NCBI RefSeq assembly: GCF_910592395.1
Contig: NC_088315.1
Location: 11,350,501 to 11,414,500 of the forward strand
Reading direction: 5' to 3'
DNA length: 64,000 nucleotides
Source of the DNA: Lineus longissimus
Taxonomy: Eukaryota; Nemertea; Pilidiophora; Heteronemertea; Lineidae
A model generated the notes under the pieces. That model was not told where the DNA came from and ran no database searches. It saw only the letters and a list, made by a program, of their open reading frames with translations. How positions within the stretch are numbered: position 1 is the stretch's first letter; every line of letters starts with the position of its first letter. Shown one piece after another: positions 46,401-56,911 of this stretch. The translations under genes and the position numbers were made by a program.

Positions 46401-47950
46401 TGCTATCTGCCATCGCACATCAACGAAGAAGTGCAGCCGCCCACATTCCACCTCACGTCTGTCCGACCAGCTGCAATCCTCGAGGACGCCCCACTGTACC
46501 ACGATTTCACTACGATGTTTGACAAGAAGGAGCAGTGCGCGAGATAGGCTAATGAGCAGACTTCCCTCGCTTGAGTTTCGGAAGAATGTTCCATATCGCG
46601 CTAAGCTGACCACTGCTGACCATGACAGGCGTGCATTGGACTGGTACAGGTTGGAACTGAACATTGAATACGCTGGTGGTGACGCTTTCTGATGAGAAGT
46701 TGGCCCGTCGTGACTGATGCAGTATCCTTGGACTTGTCCACAGCATCGTTCAATCATTGCTCTCTGAGCTGCCTTGATTCTGTACTTACCCAAATACTAA
46801 GACCAAATGCCTGTTGACTGTGCTTTAAGAGAGACTGGCGCCATGCCTAGAGATATGACTGACCCCTATTGGCAAATTTGTATGACTTTATCATGCCTAC
46901 CTAGCTGCTGCCTATAGTCTCCCTTTAACTGCGGAACACTTCAAAGTCGATAAAATGCCATGTTCCACCTTTTAATGTGTTCAGACCGCCATTTTCAAAA
47001 TAATGAAGTCAGGACACTGCCTTCTAGTCTCATAATAAATTTTGCTTTCCTCAATAATAACATTTCTTCTTCTTCAATGCTTTCATCATTCCAAACTTCT
47101 CCTCCTCTGACTTTTACAGGGGTACAGTCATGGCAATCAAAACCCAAATACTGAGACCAAATGCCTGTTGACTGTGCTTTAAGAGAGACTGGCGCCATGC
47201 CTAGTCTCTCTTAAAGCACAGTCAACAGACACCAACCCCCTCAGACTCAGAAACCACAAACACCCAATCCTTCCTGCTACCTTAATACTTCTGGATTGTG
47301 TAAGCAGTGGTTACCTCAGCTGATGCATGTTAGTCCCAAAGTTCAACGCTATGCAGGCCCAGCGCCGTCAATGACGCAGGACCTCAACCTCGCCAGTAGG
47401 TCCATGATATTGATTTTCACATGGGGACAAATTTCTTTGCCAAGTCATGATACGAAGTTGCGTCGTGGACATTTTACTAAGGACTAGCACTCCCTCTAAA
47501 TTGAAACGTGATAGAGACACCTATTACAAGGACTACCACCCCCTTCACACTAGATTATTATGGACGTGTTGTCCATACTGTCTTTGCCAATGCATGTCGT
47601 TATAACGCGGCATCTATTCAAAGGACTACTACTTCCTTCACACTAGATTGTCTCATAATACAGGATATTGTGAATACCGGTATTGAGCGCCAATTTGAAG
47701 GGGCCACTTTGGGATCACATGTTTGATTGGATACTTTACTCCATTTTATTGTATGCACCCGCCTGTCATAGTCATTTGCCGAAGGTTAAGCCACTTCCTG
47801 TGCTTCTGAAATCAATTGTTTTCATCAGGTATACCCCTTAGATGGAAGGTAATGGATTTAATGATAAATGAAACAACCTGTTATGTCACATGTCCACAAT
47901 AAAAGCCTATCATTCACAAAAATACAGGCCTTAAATAGGCGGGTCAGACG
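43401..47950. other. central region of the 13.3-kb element, no transposase recognised
   Basis: It contains duplicated blocks: 44525-44670 against 46500-46640; 45380-45610 against 45730-45985 and part of 46140-46270; and 46795-46850 against 47145-47200. The 44525/46500 pair keeps a similar open frame (SRLPSLEF-KNVPYRAKL), possibly the remnant of a gene, but the frames are short. None of the remaining ORFs resembles a known protein. Confidence 0.5.
47166..47227. repeat. perfect 25-bp hairpin with 12-nt loop
   Basis: TGTTGACTGTGCTTTAAGAG (continuing AGACT) at 47166-47190 is the exact inverse of 47203-47227. The left arm also occurs alone near 46814. Confidence 0.9.
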
Positions 47951-47959
47951 GGATTCTAC

Positions 47960-50416
47960 AGTAAGTACTCTCACATCGCATTCAGGGAAGCGATTGTCCC
48001 GAGGTATGATCAGACCTCACATACAGAGCAACCAAGTGAACTTCTCACCACTAGTATAACAGGTAATGTTCAAAATACTCCCACCTCACATTCATGGAAG
48101 CGATGGTATTCTGTCAGGTAGAGTCTATATCAGACCTCACATACAAGAAAGTCAAGTAAATTACTCACTCTCTATGACTGGTGAGATATAAGATACTCTC
48201 TCACTTGACATTTAGGGAAGCGATGGTCTCCAGGTAAATCAGACCTCACATACTAGGAAGTCAAGTGAACTACTCACTCTAAATTCCTGTATGGCAGGTG
48301 AGATATAAGATCCTCCTACCTCACATTGCTTCGAGGTAAATCAGACCTCACATACAAGGATATCAAGTGGACTACTTACTCTAACTTCCTGCATGACAGG
48401 TAAGATGTAAGATACCCCCACCTCACATTCAGGGATGCGATGGAATCCAGGTAAAACAGACCCAAAATACAGCGAAATCAAGTGACATACGGACCCAACT
48501 TCGTGTAGAAGAGGGAAGATATAAGATACAATCCGTTTCAGAGAAGCAATGCTCTTCAGGTAGATTAGACCACGCATACGCGGAAGTCAAGTGAACTACT
48601 CTCTCTAACTTCCTGCAGGACAGGTATGATATAAGATACTCCAACCTCATATTCAGGGAAGTGATGGTGTCCAGTAGGTAAATCAGACCTCAAATACAAG
48701 GATGTCTAGTTAACTATACTCACTCTAACTTCCTGCAGTGTGACAAGAAAGATATAGAAGATACTCCCACCTCACATTTAGGGAGGCGATGGTATCGAGG
48801 TTATAATCAGACATAAATATTAGGAAGTCAGGAGAACTACTAACTCTAACTTCATGTATGACAGGTAAGATATAAGATACTCCCACAACACAACACAACA
48901 CTTTCAGGGAAGCAGATGGTATCCAGGTAAATCACACCTCACATACAGCGTAGACATACTGACTCAACTTCCTGTAGGAGAGGGAAGATATAAGATACAC
49001 TCACATTCAGGGAAGCGATGCTCTTTAGGTGAATCAGACCTCACGTAGTACAAGAAAGTCAAGTGAACTACTAACTCTAACTTCCTCACTCACTCTCACT
49101 CACTCTAGTCGGTAAATCCGACCTCACATTCAGGGAAATCTAGAGAACCACTCTCTCTAACTTCCTGCAGTGTGACAAGTAAGATATAAGATACCCCCAC
49201 CTCAAATTCAGGAAAGCGATGGTATCGAGGCAAATCAGACCTCACTTACAGGCCCGGGGATATCAAGTGAACTACTCACTCTTACGTTCCTGTATTGTGA
49301 CAGGTAAGACATAAGATACTCTCACCTCATATCTAAGGAAGCGATAGTCTCGAGGTAAATCAGCCCTCAGAAACTGGGAAATCAAGAGAACTACTCGCTC
49401 TAAATGCATGTAGTGTGACAGGTAATATATACGATACTCTCGACTCACATTCAGGAAAACGATTGTCTCCAGGTTAAACAGGCCTCGCTGGCCGGGAAAT
49501 CAAGAGAACTACACAATCTAACTTCGTGTAGTCTAATGTACAAAGATACTCCCACCTCACATTCACGGAAGTGATGGTATCGAGGTAAATCAAGACCTCA
49601 CATACAAGGAAGTGAACTACTCATTCTAACTAACTGAAGTGTAAAGTATAAGATACTCCCACCTCACATCCAGGGAAGCGATGGTGTCGAGGTAGATTTG
49701 ACCTCACATACAGGGAAATCTAGAAAACTCTACGCACTCTTATTTCCTGTAGTCTAAGGTACAAGATACTTTCACCTCACATCCAGGGAAGCGATGGTGT
49801 TGATGTAGATTAGACCTCACATACAGGGAAATCAAGAAGACTACCCACTCTAACTTCCTGTATAAGGTATAAGATACTCTCACCACACATCTAGGGAAGC
49901 GATAGTCTCGAGGTAAATCAGCCCTCAGAAACTGGGAAATCAAGAGAACTACTCGCTCTAAATTCATGTAGTGTGACAGGTAATATATATGATACTCTCA
50001 CCTCACATTCAGGGAAACGATTGTCTCCAGATTAACCAGACCTCGCTAACCGGGAAATCAAGAGAACAACACAATCTTACTTCGTGTAGTCAACGGTACA
50101 AGATACTCCCACCTCACATTCACGGAAGTGATGGTATGGTGATGGTAGTGATGGTAAATCAAGACCTCAAATACAAGGAAGTTAAGTGAACTACTCACTC
50201 TAAGTACATGTAGTGTAAGTAAAGGATACTCCCACCTCAAATTCAGGGAAGCGATGGTATCGAGGCGCATCAGACTTCACATACAGAAATCAGGTGAACA
50301 ACTTACTCCATCATTCTGTAGTATGAGGTAAGACATAAGATAGTCTCACCTCACATGCAAGGAAGTCAAGTGATCTACTCGCTCCAAATTCATGTAGTGT
50401 GACAAGTAATATATAC
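47960..50416. repeat. subterminal tandem array, right arm
   Basis: About twenty degenerate units, mostly 105-125 bp, each carrying CCTCACATTCAGGGAAGCGATGG-like and ACCTCACATACAGGGAAATC-like half-motifs separated by AAGATATAAGATACTC. The same half-motif appears in the outermost TIR (ACCTCACA-ACAGGGAAATC), linking the array to the element ends. Confidence 0.85.
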
Positions 50417-50648
50417 GATACAAACACTGTTCGGTTAATGATAAAAAATGACATTTATATGATTCACGTATAATTCCCTTTAACCCACAAATTAATAAAA
50501 TTGGGGATAACTTCCCTTTAATATTTTACGCATAGGTCGTCCAGCAAAGGATGTGTAGAGAATTGTAATGGTTGGATCAAAAGTTTTGGGTTCAGTTCGA
50601 GACGACACCCAACCTTCCCCTAAAATAAAGTACACGCATCAGCAGTAG

Positions 50649-50665
50649 CCCCCCCCCCCCCCCCC
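50649..50665. repeat. 17-bp poly-C run in right arm
   Basis: Inverse counterpart of the poly-G run in the left arm, followed by a CCA run. Confidence 0.9.
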
Positions 50666-51079
50666 ACCACCACCACCACACACCCACCCAAAAAGAGGAA
50701 CATTTGTTAGGAAAAACAATCCTAAAAATAAAATGCTTACTCTTACATTTACAATGGCCTGCTTACTAGTGAATAACTAACGATATTGTCGATAGGCCTA
50801 CTAAGTATACCTTCCATAGCCATAAACTGTTAAAAGTCTCCCCATTATGAGTGTGTTGACTAAAAATCAATTTACTTTCCATGAAAATTCAAAACAGACC
50901 ATAGTGGATACATACAACTTGAGCACCACCTGTGATTCGATTAAATAACCACACTATGAGTAAGTGTACACCGCCGCCTGGATGCACTGAAATGACTTCC
51001 CTGATCGTGAGTTCCCTATATGTGAGATTTCCCTATATGTGAGGTCTCCGCGCTCAAGGTACCTGCTTCTCGAATTATC

Positions 51080-51638
51080 AGTAAGATTGCACTACTTGAT
51101 GAACAATATGATAAGGAAACTGTTTCTGTTGCGAAGAAGATGATAAAGGAGAATTAGACCAAGAAAAGAGAAATTTGAAATATCTTAATGATGAATCTGA
51201 ATCACAAAAAGGAAGATGGAAGAGAATTTGGAGAGACTACATTAAAAAACCAGACACAAAAATACCTCTGAAAGATAAGATTAAAATTACTCTTCAAATT
51301 GGAAGGCTTAACTATTGGAGCAGTTGTAACTGCGAAAATAATGTTTTTCACAACCTTAGGTCTTTCTATCAGTAATTCTTTTGATGCAGTAAAACCTCCG
51401 AATCCCCCTGGACCAACTCCTCCAGAACCAGAACCAAGACTCAAGAAGTTTGCGAATTGGTTAAAAGAATTGGCTAAGAAATCGGTGCGCAGCTCTACCA
51501 GGAATAATAGGTTCGATCGTGTCAATCATTCATTCTGGCGGAGAATCTGATAATTTTATTGCTCGTTCTTGTAAGTTCAATAATCTATGGTTTGATCGAA
51601 GGTGTCAAAACGTTTAGGGGGAAGAATAAATCTTCCTA
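51080..51638 (+). pseudogene. viral-cassette orf8, 3' part with C-terminal membrane span
   Basis: It continues in phase from 37779 when the foldback and one 8-bp target copy are discounted. It has at least three breaks: a TAG near 51154 and frame changes near 51310 and 51500. It holds a basic stretch (KGRWKRIWRDYIKKPDTKI), a hydrophobic segment, a Pro-rich hinge (PPNPPGPTPPEPEPR) and a final membrane span (LLLVLVSSIIYGLI) before TAA at 51636-51638. It was probably a membrane-associated virion or assembly protein of 300-350 residues. Confidence 0.5.
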
Positions 51639-51643
51639 AATAA

Positions 51644-52867
51644 ATGGCAACAGGAAAAGTGTTAAACCCCCACAGAAGCAATCGCGTTCCACTAGGTTTG
51701 AAAGCTGAACGTCACCATCACATTATCACTCACAACCCATGGTCGGCACAACCAAAGGAAACTCTGTATGTGAGGATTCCAAAGTTAAATGATTGTACCT
51801 GGTAGTGTTTTTCTGTCGGCGGATGTTATTATCTGAGGAAATGGCAAAAATTCTGTAGTAAATAATTTGGGGAGAAATCTTATTTCAAAACTGACTGTTA
51901 AGTTGGGGACAGAAAACCTTCTCGAAACAGATAACTATAATTTGTACACCACCTACAAAGACTTGTGGCTGTCCAATGAGGAGAAAGAAAATCGAGTATT
52001 TCAGGGAATACAAAGCAGTATCCTCAGACAACTTAGATCCGGGGTAGCTTTAGCTGACATCATCGGGCAAACCAGCAATGAGAAGACTTTGAAAGACGTT
52101 TTTGACAATAAGTACAAAATCCTAATTGACTTTGACTTGCTCTCAACCCACGCTCCGTTTTACAAATTTCCCATTCAGGAGGACGTTATATTCAGCATGA
52201 CCTTGGCACCAAAAGAGGATGTAATTTTCACAACCACAACTGCGAATATGAATTATCAATTGAAAAATATATGTATGGAATATGACACTGTTACAGATGA
52301 AAGAGTTGCGAGGCAATTACAAAATAATTATAATTCTGGATTTTCGGTATTTTACGATTGGATAGATCAATTTAAGATAATAAACGTGGAGACAAACGAA
52401 ACAACAATTAATTAATATATCAATTTTCCAAAAAGATCCATCAAAGGAATTTTGTTACTATTTGTAAGCTCACATAACGATGGTACCAGAGATAGTGAAA
52501 AATTCGAAAACCCAGGAATTTCAAATTTGAAAGTTACGATCGAGGGAGTGGCTAATAAAATATACCCCGAAGGAATGAGATTGTTTGATCAGTGGGAAGA
52601 AGCGAAAAAACATTTCATGTCCGAAGATATTAAGAAAACACGGCTGTAATTTAACTCTTGAAAAGTATTATGGTGATGAGAACTATTTTGGGTTGTGGCT
52701 TGATCTGAGAACCATAATCTGCATGGCAGTGGAATAGCTTTGCAAAACACAAAAGATGGAATTCGGTGAAAGATGGGACAAAAGGTCCGTACAAAATGCA
52801 CATATTTATTTTTTCAGATGCACAGTTAAATGTTCAAAATTCTCAAATCATGAGCGTAATGAATTAG
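51644..52867 (+). pseudogene. candidate double-jelly-roll major capsid protein, decayed
   Basis: The ATG at 51644 is in TAAATAAATG. About 400 codons are present in pieces: a head to about 51809, an indel, the long open part 51867-52415, an in-frame TAA at 52413, more of the same frame to 52649, then shifted text to TAG at 52865. Features matching capsid genes of this virus group (from memory) are NNLGRNLISKLTVK followed by TYKDLWLSNEEKENRVFQGI, the ARDSEKF-like segment (TRDSEKFENPGISNLKV), KIYPEGMRLFDQWEEAKKHF, and FGLWLDLRT near the end. The all-beta composition and length agree with a major capsid protein. At least four lesions make it non-functional. Confidence 0.6.
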
Positions 52868-52887
52868 GTTAATTTTATGGTTTATAA

Positions 52888-53124
52888 ATGGAGACAATTG
52901 ACAAGAAAGATATTGTGATCACGCTTTATAGAAGTTTTGTTTTATCGGGAATTACGGTAGGTTACAGCATTGTGATGAGAAGATTTAAAAAAATGAAAAT
53001 TGGAGATCCCAGCCAGGCCGATATCAATGAGTTTCTAAAACTTAGTCTGGTAGTTACACTTGGTAATTTATCTGCAGAATATCTATACGATAATGGTCTC
53101 ATACCGCGGAACCAAATGAAATAA
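52888..53124 (+). CDS. viral-cassette orf10, small membrane protein
   Basis: An intact 78-residue frame, ATG in ATAAATG. It has a hydrophobic first half (YRSFVLSGITVGYSIVMRRF) followed by basic residues, and a second mildly hydrophobic helix (LKLSLVVTLGNLSAEYLY). It is sandwiched between the capsid and ATPase genes with 20-40 bp gaps. It is probably an inner-membrane or cementing virion protein; that role is inferred only from position and size. Confidence 0.5.
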   Translation: METIDKKDIVITLYRSFVLSGITVGYSIVMRRFKKMKIGDPSQADINEFLKLSLVVTLGNLSAEYLYDNGLIPRNQMK

Positions 53125-53162
53125 ATCTGTTGGATGAATCCTTGGATAAATATCTTGGATAA

Positions 53163-53867
53163 ATGACATTATCTTCTGCTAGCTCATCATTGTTTATTTA
53201 CGAACCTTTCAATGCCATTATTTCTGGCTGCACAAATTGTGGAAAAACTCACTTCGTCTTAGATTTGTTGGAGACTTACTACAAATGAAATTTTGAAAAC
53301 ATCATTCTGTTTTGTCCAACCTTTGAACACAATGAGACATATAACCGAGATTGGATTTTCAAAGATAAAAATTTCATTATTATTGACCTCAATATTGTTA
53401 AGAATAATCTGAATAAATCATTACTTACTGCCATGGAAGTTTATAAAGGTTCGAACACACTTTTCATTATTGATGACTGCGCCAATTTGCATGACAGTAA
53501 GAGAAAATCAAGCGAGCTTTGTAACTTGGCGTTTTCAGGAAGGCATTATGGAATCACTACTTGGGTTTTTGTTAAAAAATACAACTCTATTGTGAAGGAT
53601 TTTAGGGAAAACATTCGTATGTTGATCCTGTTTTTTAACAAGGTTGAAGATTCAATGAAGATGACGTTACAGGAAAACGACATAATTCCCAAATGTGAAA
53701 GGGATGAAATTTTAGATCTATCAAGAAAAAACAGGTCATCAAAACTGATTTTACGTTTGGAATTTCCAAGAGAATTTTTAGTTCTTAAACGAGCAGAGAA
53801 TCGCATAGCAAAGAAACGCATAGCAGAGAAACTCTTAGCAGAGAAATCGATTCAAGTGAAGATTTGA
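53163..53867 (+). pseudogene. FtsK/A32-type genome-packaging ATPase with one premature stop
   Basis: The ATG at 53163 is in GATAAATG. Walker A is ISGCTNCGKTH near residue 20, Walker B is TLFIIDDC near residue 100, and a sensor-like region with GRHYGITTWVFVKKY and NIRMLILFFNK follows. That order and spacing fit A32-like packaging ATPases of Polintons, virophages and large DNA viruses, which pump DNA into capsids. The length of about 234 codons is normal. A TGA at 53286-53288 interrupts the frame; otherwise the frame is open to the natural end. The stop overlaps the next ORF head (TTGA, perhaps once ATGA). Confidence 0.75.
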
Positions 53868-54491
53868 TAGATGCCATAGTGTCCTCAATACCGACTAGCA
53901 GTCAGACTAGCAGACAAACTAATTATCAACTAAAGATGAATAAAAATCAGACTAGGCAACAAAGTAGTGTAACCCCCAGTCAAAACCCAGTCACCCCTAG
54001 TAAAAATCCAGTCACCCCTAGTCAAGTCTTGTCTGAACAAAGTAGACGCGCAAAGGGGGATCTAGAGATTTTAGTTGCCACTGGAAAGACAAAAGAATTC
54101 ACTGGGAAACAATTAACTTTTAACGATCTTGACTATATGTCAGAAAAAGAAGTTTTAAAGTATCACAGGATTTATCAGAGTAGCTTATCATCCAGAGTTA
54201 GTGACACGTTTAGCAAAACGTCCATCAAAGCTTATTCCTCTTTAGCTGGGTGGATTTTACCGAATTGTGACAGAGATAATCTGTATGAGGATCTTAGAAA
54301 TGATTACATCGTGATGATTGAGCTGGATAGGTGGACTGGTTTTCTCAGTTTGAAATTGGGAGCTCATATGGCCGTAGCCACAACTAGTTTACTCACTCTC
54401 AGCAATTGTAGTACACGAAGTAGCGAGAAGTACACACTAAGTGTTGGAGAGCCAACAGATAATAAATCATTACATTTTTGGGAAATAAATG
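53864..54491 (+). CDS. viral-cassette orf12, Ser/Thr/Gln-rich head and helical hydrophobic domain
   Basis: The frame is open from 53864 (TTG) with the first ATG at 53936. A disordered head carries tandem SQNPVTPSKNPVTPSQ repeats. A folded region follows (residues 75-185) with FNDLDYMSEKEVLKYHRIYQ, then WILPNCDRDNLYEDLRNDYI and a hydrophobic helix (LKLGAHMAVATTSLLTL). The last 30 codons of the listed frame run past the start of the next gene and are probably shifted. I do not know the function. Proteins of this layout accompany the same capsid/ATPase cassette in other genomes as I remember them. Confidence 0.5.
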
Positions 54492-55031
54492 CAGAGTGGA
54501 CATCAGGAAACTGCGAACGAAGTCCCGCCGAACGAAGTTCGGGTGAACAACTCCCAAGGGAAAGATGTAACAGCCTCTGAATCTAATCTACCCACTTCGA
54601 TACCTAAAAAACAAAGATCGCCTAAACAGATTGCTTGTTCTCGGGAATCAGGAAAGCGTCCAGTGAGCTAAAGAAAAAAAAAGATTGATCGTATTAATGG
54701 AAAAATTATCAACGAATTACCACCAGCTCAAACTTCTGAAGGTATAACCCAGGGGGATGTTGACTATGAAGTAGAGCGATGCTCTGATAAATCTGAATCT
54801 AAATTTAATTATTGGTGGTTAACTATACCTTTAACATTCATTGCTGGAATATTTTTATTTAGACAAAGGTTTGCTCCAAGGTTTTCTCCAATTAAAAAGC
54901 AGACAGTAGTTTCGAGGGGGTCAGTGGTTTCAGCAGGGGTGGGACTCCCATTGGAGTGCCCGAGGGAGAGCCAAAACCCGTTGGAAAACAAAACAATGAA
55001 TAAAGCTAAGTCTATACTCCTCATGGAATAA
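54489..55031 (+). pseudogene. viral-cassette orf13, single-span membrane protein with premature stop
   Basis: The ATG at 54489 opens a basic, polar N-terminus that meets TAG near 54671. After this the coding text continues: a charged stretch, then one membrane span (YWWLTIPLTFIAGIFLF) and a proline/serine tail to TAA at 55029-55031. It is the last recognisable gene of the cassette. Confidence 0.45.
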
Positions 55032-55920
55032 AATAACATCACTGTTGATGAAACAAAACATCACTTGATAGTTCATAAAAATGACACCAGATTGCACTTG
55101 CATAGGTTTATTTCAATGACTCAGAAGTAGAGCATATTTCTCCTAGAAGAGAAAAAGTGACTTACATTATTTTGATCTCGGTCAATAAAGCAATTATTAA
55201 TATTATTATCATGAACCCACAATAACTTATCATGGTCATACAAAATATTATCATGATAAATATTTTCTCCCGACCCCATCGAGATTCGAACCACAAAACC
55301 CATTACCTTATGTTTACATGCCCTATGCTGAACTGACTGAGCTAATCTGCGCACACAACTTTGAAATTATGCTATGTTTGTTTTATTGTTGATAAAAGCA
55401 ATTTATTGATCGCTTGCTCTAGGGATTTTCGTTGGGGATTCCCGTTATTTGTAGAGATGATGGTTTCAATGTGCAGAGAGTGCGTGTGTTGGGAAAGTGT
55501 GTGGGTGTATTTTATTGTTGGTGATCGGAACTGGACCATTAGTGAAATATCTGATGTGAGGGAGGGGTGTTTTTTGATTTTTCGATTTATTTTGATACGT
55601 GGAAATGTTAGAAATGTTGGATATCGTTTGGAGTGACTCTGGGGATTGACGTTTTTGCGTGAGAAGCTAAATTTAACCCTTTATTAGATAGGTTTTCAAG
55701 AAAATTAGTGTTAAGGAACTTTAGTGGTTTTTTTGGAGGGTGTAGAGTAAGGGTATATTGCTGGTCGGTTCCCAAATTAACCATTTTAGAATTGGAAATG
55801 GGGTGCGGAGAGCTTGCAAAAATTACATGAAAATTTAAAATTTTGAATTTGGAGCAGCCGATTTTGCCGTTTTTCGCTCGCTAGGCTTGTTTTTTCGGGA
55901 GGGTACCCTGCAATATACCC
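55032..55920. other. no gene seen after the viral cassette
   Basis: AT-rich sequence with a tRNA-like segment (55269-55354) and no supported ORF. The right end of the viral element may lie here; I found no inverted repeat of its left side. Confidence 0.4.
55269..55354 (-). tRNA. tRNA-like sequence, probably pseudogene or SINE head
   Basis: On the minus strand TTAGCTCAGTCAG fits an A box and GGTTCGAATCTC a B box. The anticodon and T-arm stems do not pair well, so it is not a clean functional tRNA. Confidence 0.4.
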
Positions 55921-56723
55921 TTACCAACCTTGTGTTGATTCAAGGAGGGAGATGTAACAGAATGCAGCCTCTTTGATGGCCTGCTTTCGGTTACGCTTCT
56001 GAAGCTTGCGTTGTTGCCGAGGGGGTGGGACGAAGTTTGCGAGGTTATCTACATCCTCCTGGTCACTGCTACTCGAGTTTGAGGAAGTGCTCGGAAACTC
56101 GGTTTCCGGATTTATAAGAGGGAGACCGGAGCGGGCCGACTGAGCCGGAGGGGTTGGGTCCCCTGCTGGATTCTTTGGGACATCTTCATCGGGTTTGCTG
56201 AGAGCTCGTTTAAGATGACCATTTTCAACAGCTAGGGACTTAACTTCATTTTCAAGCTTTGACACTCGTTCACTAAGTTAGTAACTATCGTAACCAACTC
56301 GTTAATACCGTGCTGATCACCAGTGCTGGTATCAACCGTAGACTGGTCGTTAGAAGGGCCGCCCTTTGCAGCACACGTAAATATTTTGTCGGCATCTGAT
56401 GACAGCTCAATATTTACAAGGCTGAAGCCAAATATGTCCTGCAGCATCTTGTGCTTCACCTGTCTATTGATTGCCCGACAGTCTTGTATATAGCTGAATC
56501 GCGTTTGCACTTTTCTGCACAAGTTGGTCCGTAAGGACGAGACCGTGTTCGTATTATATCTATCCAGGACGTCATGAACGTCTCTCCAGGCGTATTGGAA
56601 GATAATGGTGAGTTTATCGTTAAACAGGTCGTTTAGGGTAGATCCACTAATGTTCACAAGTTTCGACTGATCAAATGTGGGAAATCGACAGATCAAATTA
56701 TATATTTTGTACTTTATATGCAT
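55921..56723 (-). pseudogene. unassigned minus-strand ORF with one frameshift
   Basis: Two overlapping frames (56723-56232 and 56265-55921) join by a small shift at about 56250 into roughly 270 codons. The first part is helical with Trp/Arg/Cys (FQYAWRDVHDVLDRYNTNTV). Next comes a coiled-coil (SKLENEVKSLAVENGHLKRA), then a disordered Pro/Ser/Asp region and a basic tail (RQQRKLQKRNRKQAIKEA). The layout recalls the first ORF of a retroelement, but no zinc knuckle is present and I do not recognise it. Confidence 0.45.
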
Positions 56724-56911
56724 AGCATCAGTACTTGAAAACTTCCGTAGACAATCTCTACACTGATCAGCAGTGGTAACTAATGACTCACTTCCATGTG
56801 ATGATGTGTAATTTACTACAAGATGCTTTACCTGTACTGTGTAATATCTGTATACATGTATACCATGGTATGACTCATCAAAACCTTGTGTTGATTCAAG
56901 GAGGGAGATGT
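55926..56911. repeat. 30-bp perfect direct repeat bracketing 926 bp
   Basis: AACCTTGTGTTGATTCAAGG (continuing AGGGAGATGT) occurs at 55926-55955 and 56882-56911. The copies enclose the unassigned minus-strand ORF. The purine-rich end (AAGGAGGGAGA) looks like a polypurine tract. Confidence 0.9.

Larger units (their letters stand above)
37780..51071. mobile_element. 13.3-kb foldback-type DNA element with 8-bp target duplication
   Basis: Termini GAGAAGCAGGTACCTGGAGC and the right-end inverse are flanked by GAATTATC at 37772-37779 and 51072-51079. The interrupted viral ORF is in phase across it. The arms pair as 37780-37904 with 50947-51071, and 41776-42325 with 50417-50940 (roughly 98 per cent alike by eye), followed by repeat arrays on both sides. 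There is no recognisable transposase in the centre. The 8-bp duplication would suit hAT, P, Merlin or related superfamilies, but the terminus does not identify one. Confidence 0.85.
23622..55031 (+). mobile_element. endogenous Polinton/adintovirus-like DNA virus cassette, decayed and twice interrupted
   Basis: Without its two nested insertions this is about 8.7 kb of tightly packed, same-strand ORFs with 1-60 bp gaps or small overlaps, unlike anything else in the window. It contains a candidate double-jelly-roll major capsid gene, a candidate penton-type gene, a packaging ATPase, and several proline-rich or single-membrane-span proteins. Most ORFs have stops or indels. I did not find protein-primed DNA polymerase B, an rve integrase of viral type, an adenain-type protease, or terminal inverted repeats, so the element ends are unknown. 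The listed limits are simply the first and last recognisable ORFs. Confidence 0.65.

Noticed and set aside
47960-50416. Degenerate repeat array as a CRISPR array
   Set aside because: The repeats are degenerate along their whole length, have no unique spacers, occur inverted at 42360-43400, and the DNA is clearly animal nuclear DNA.
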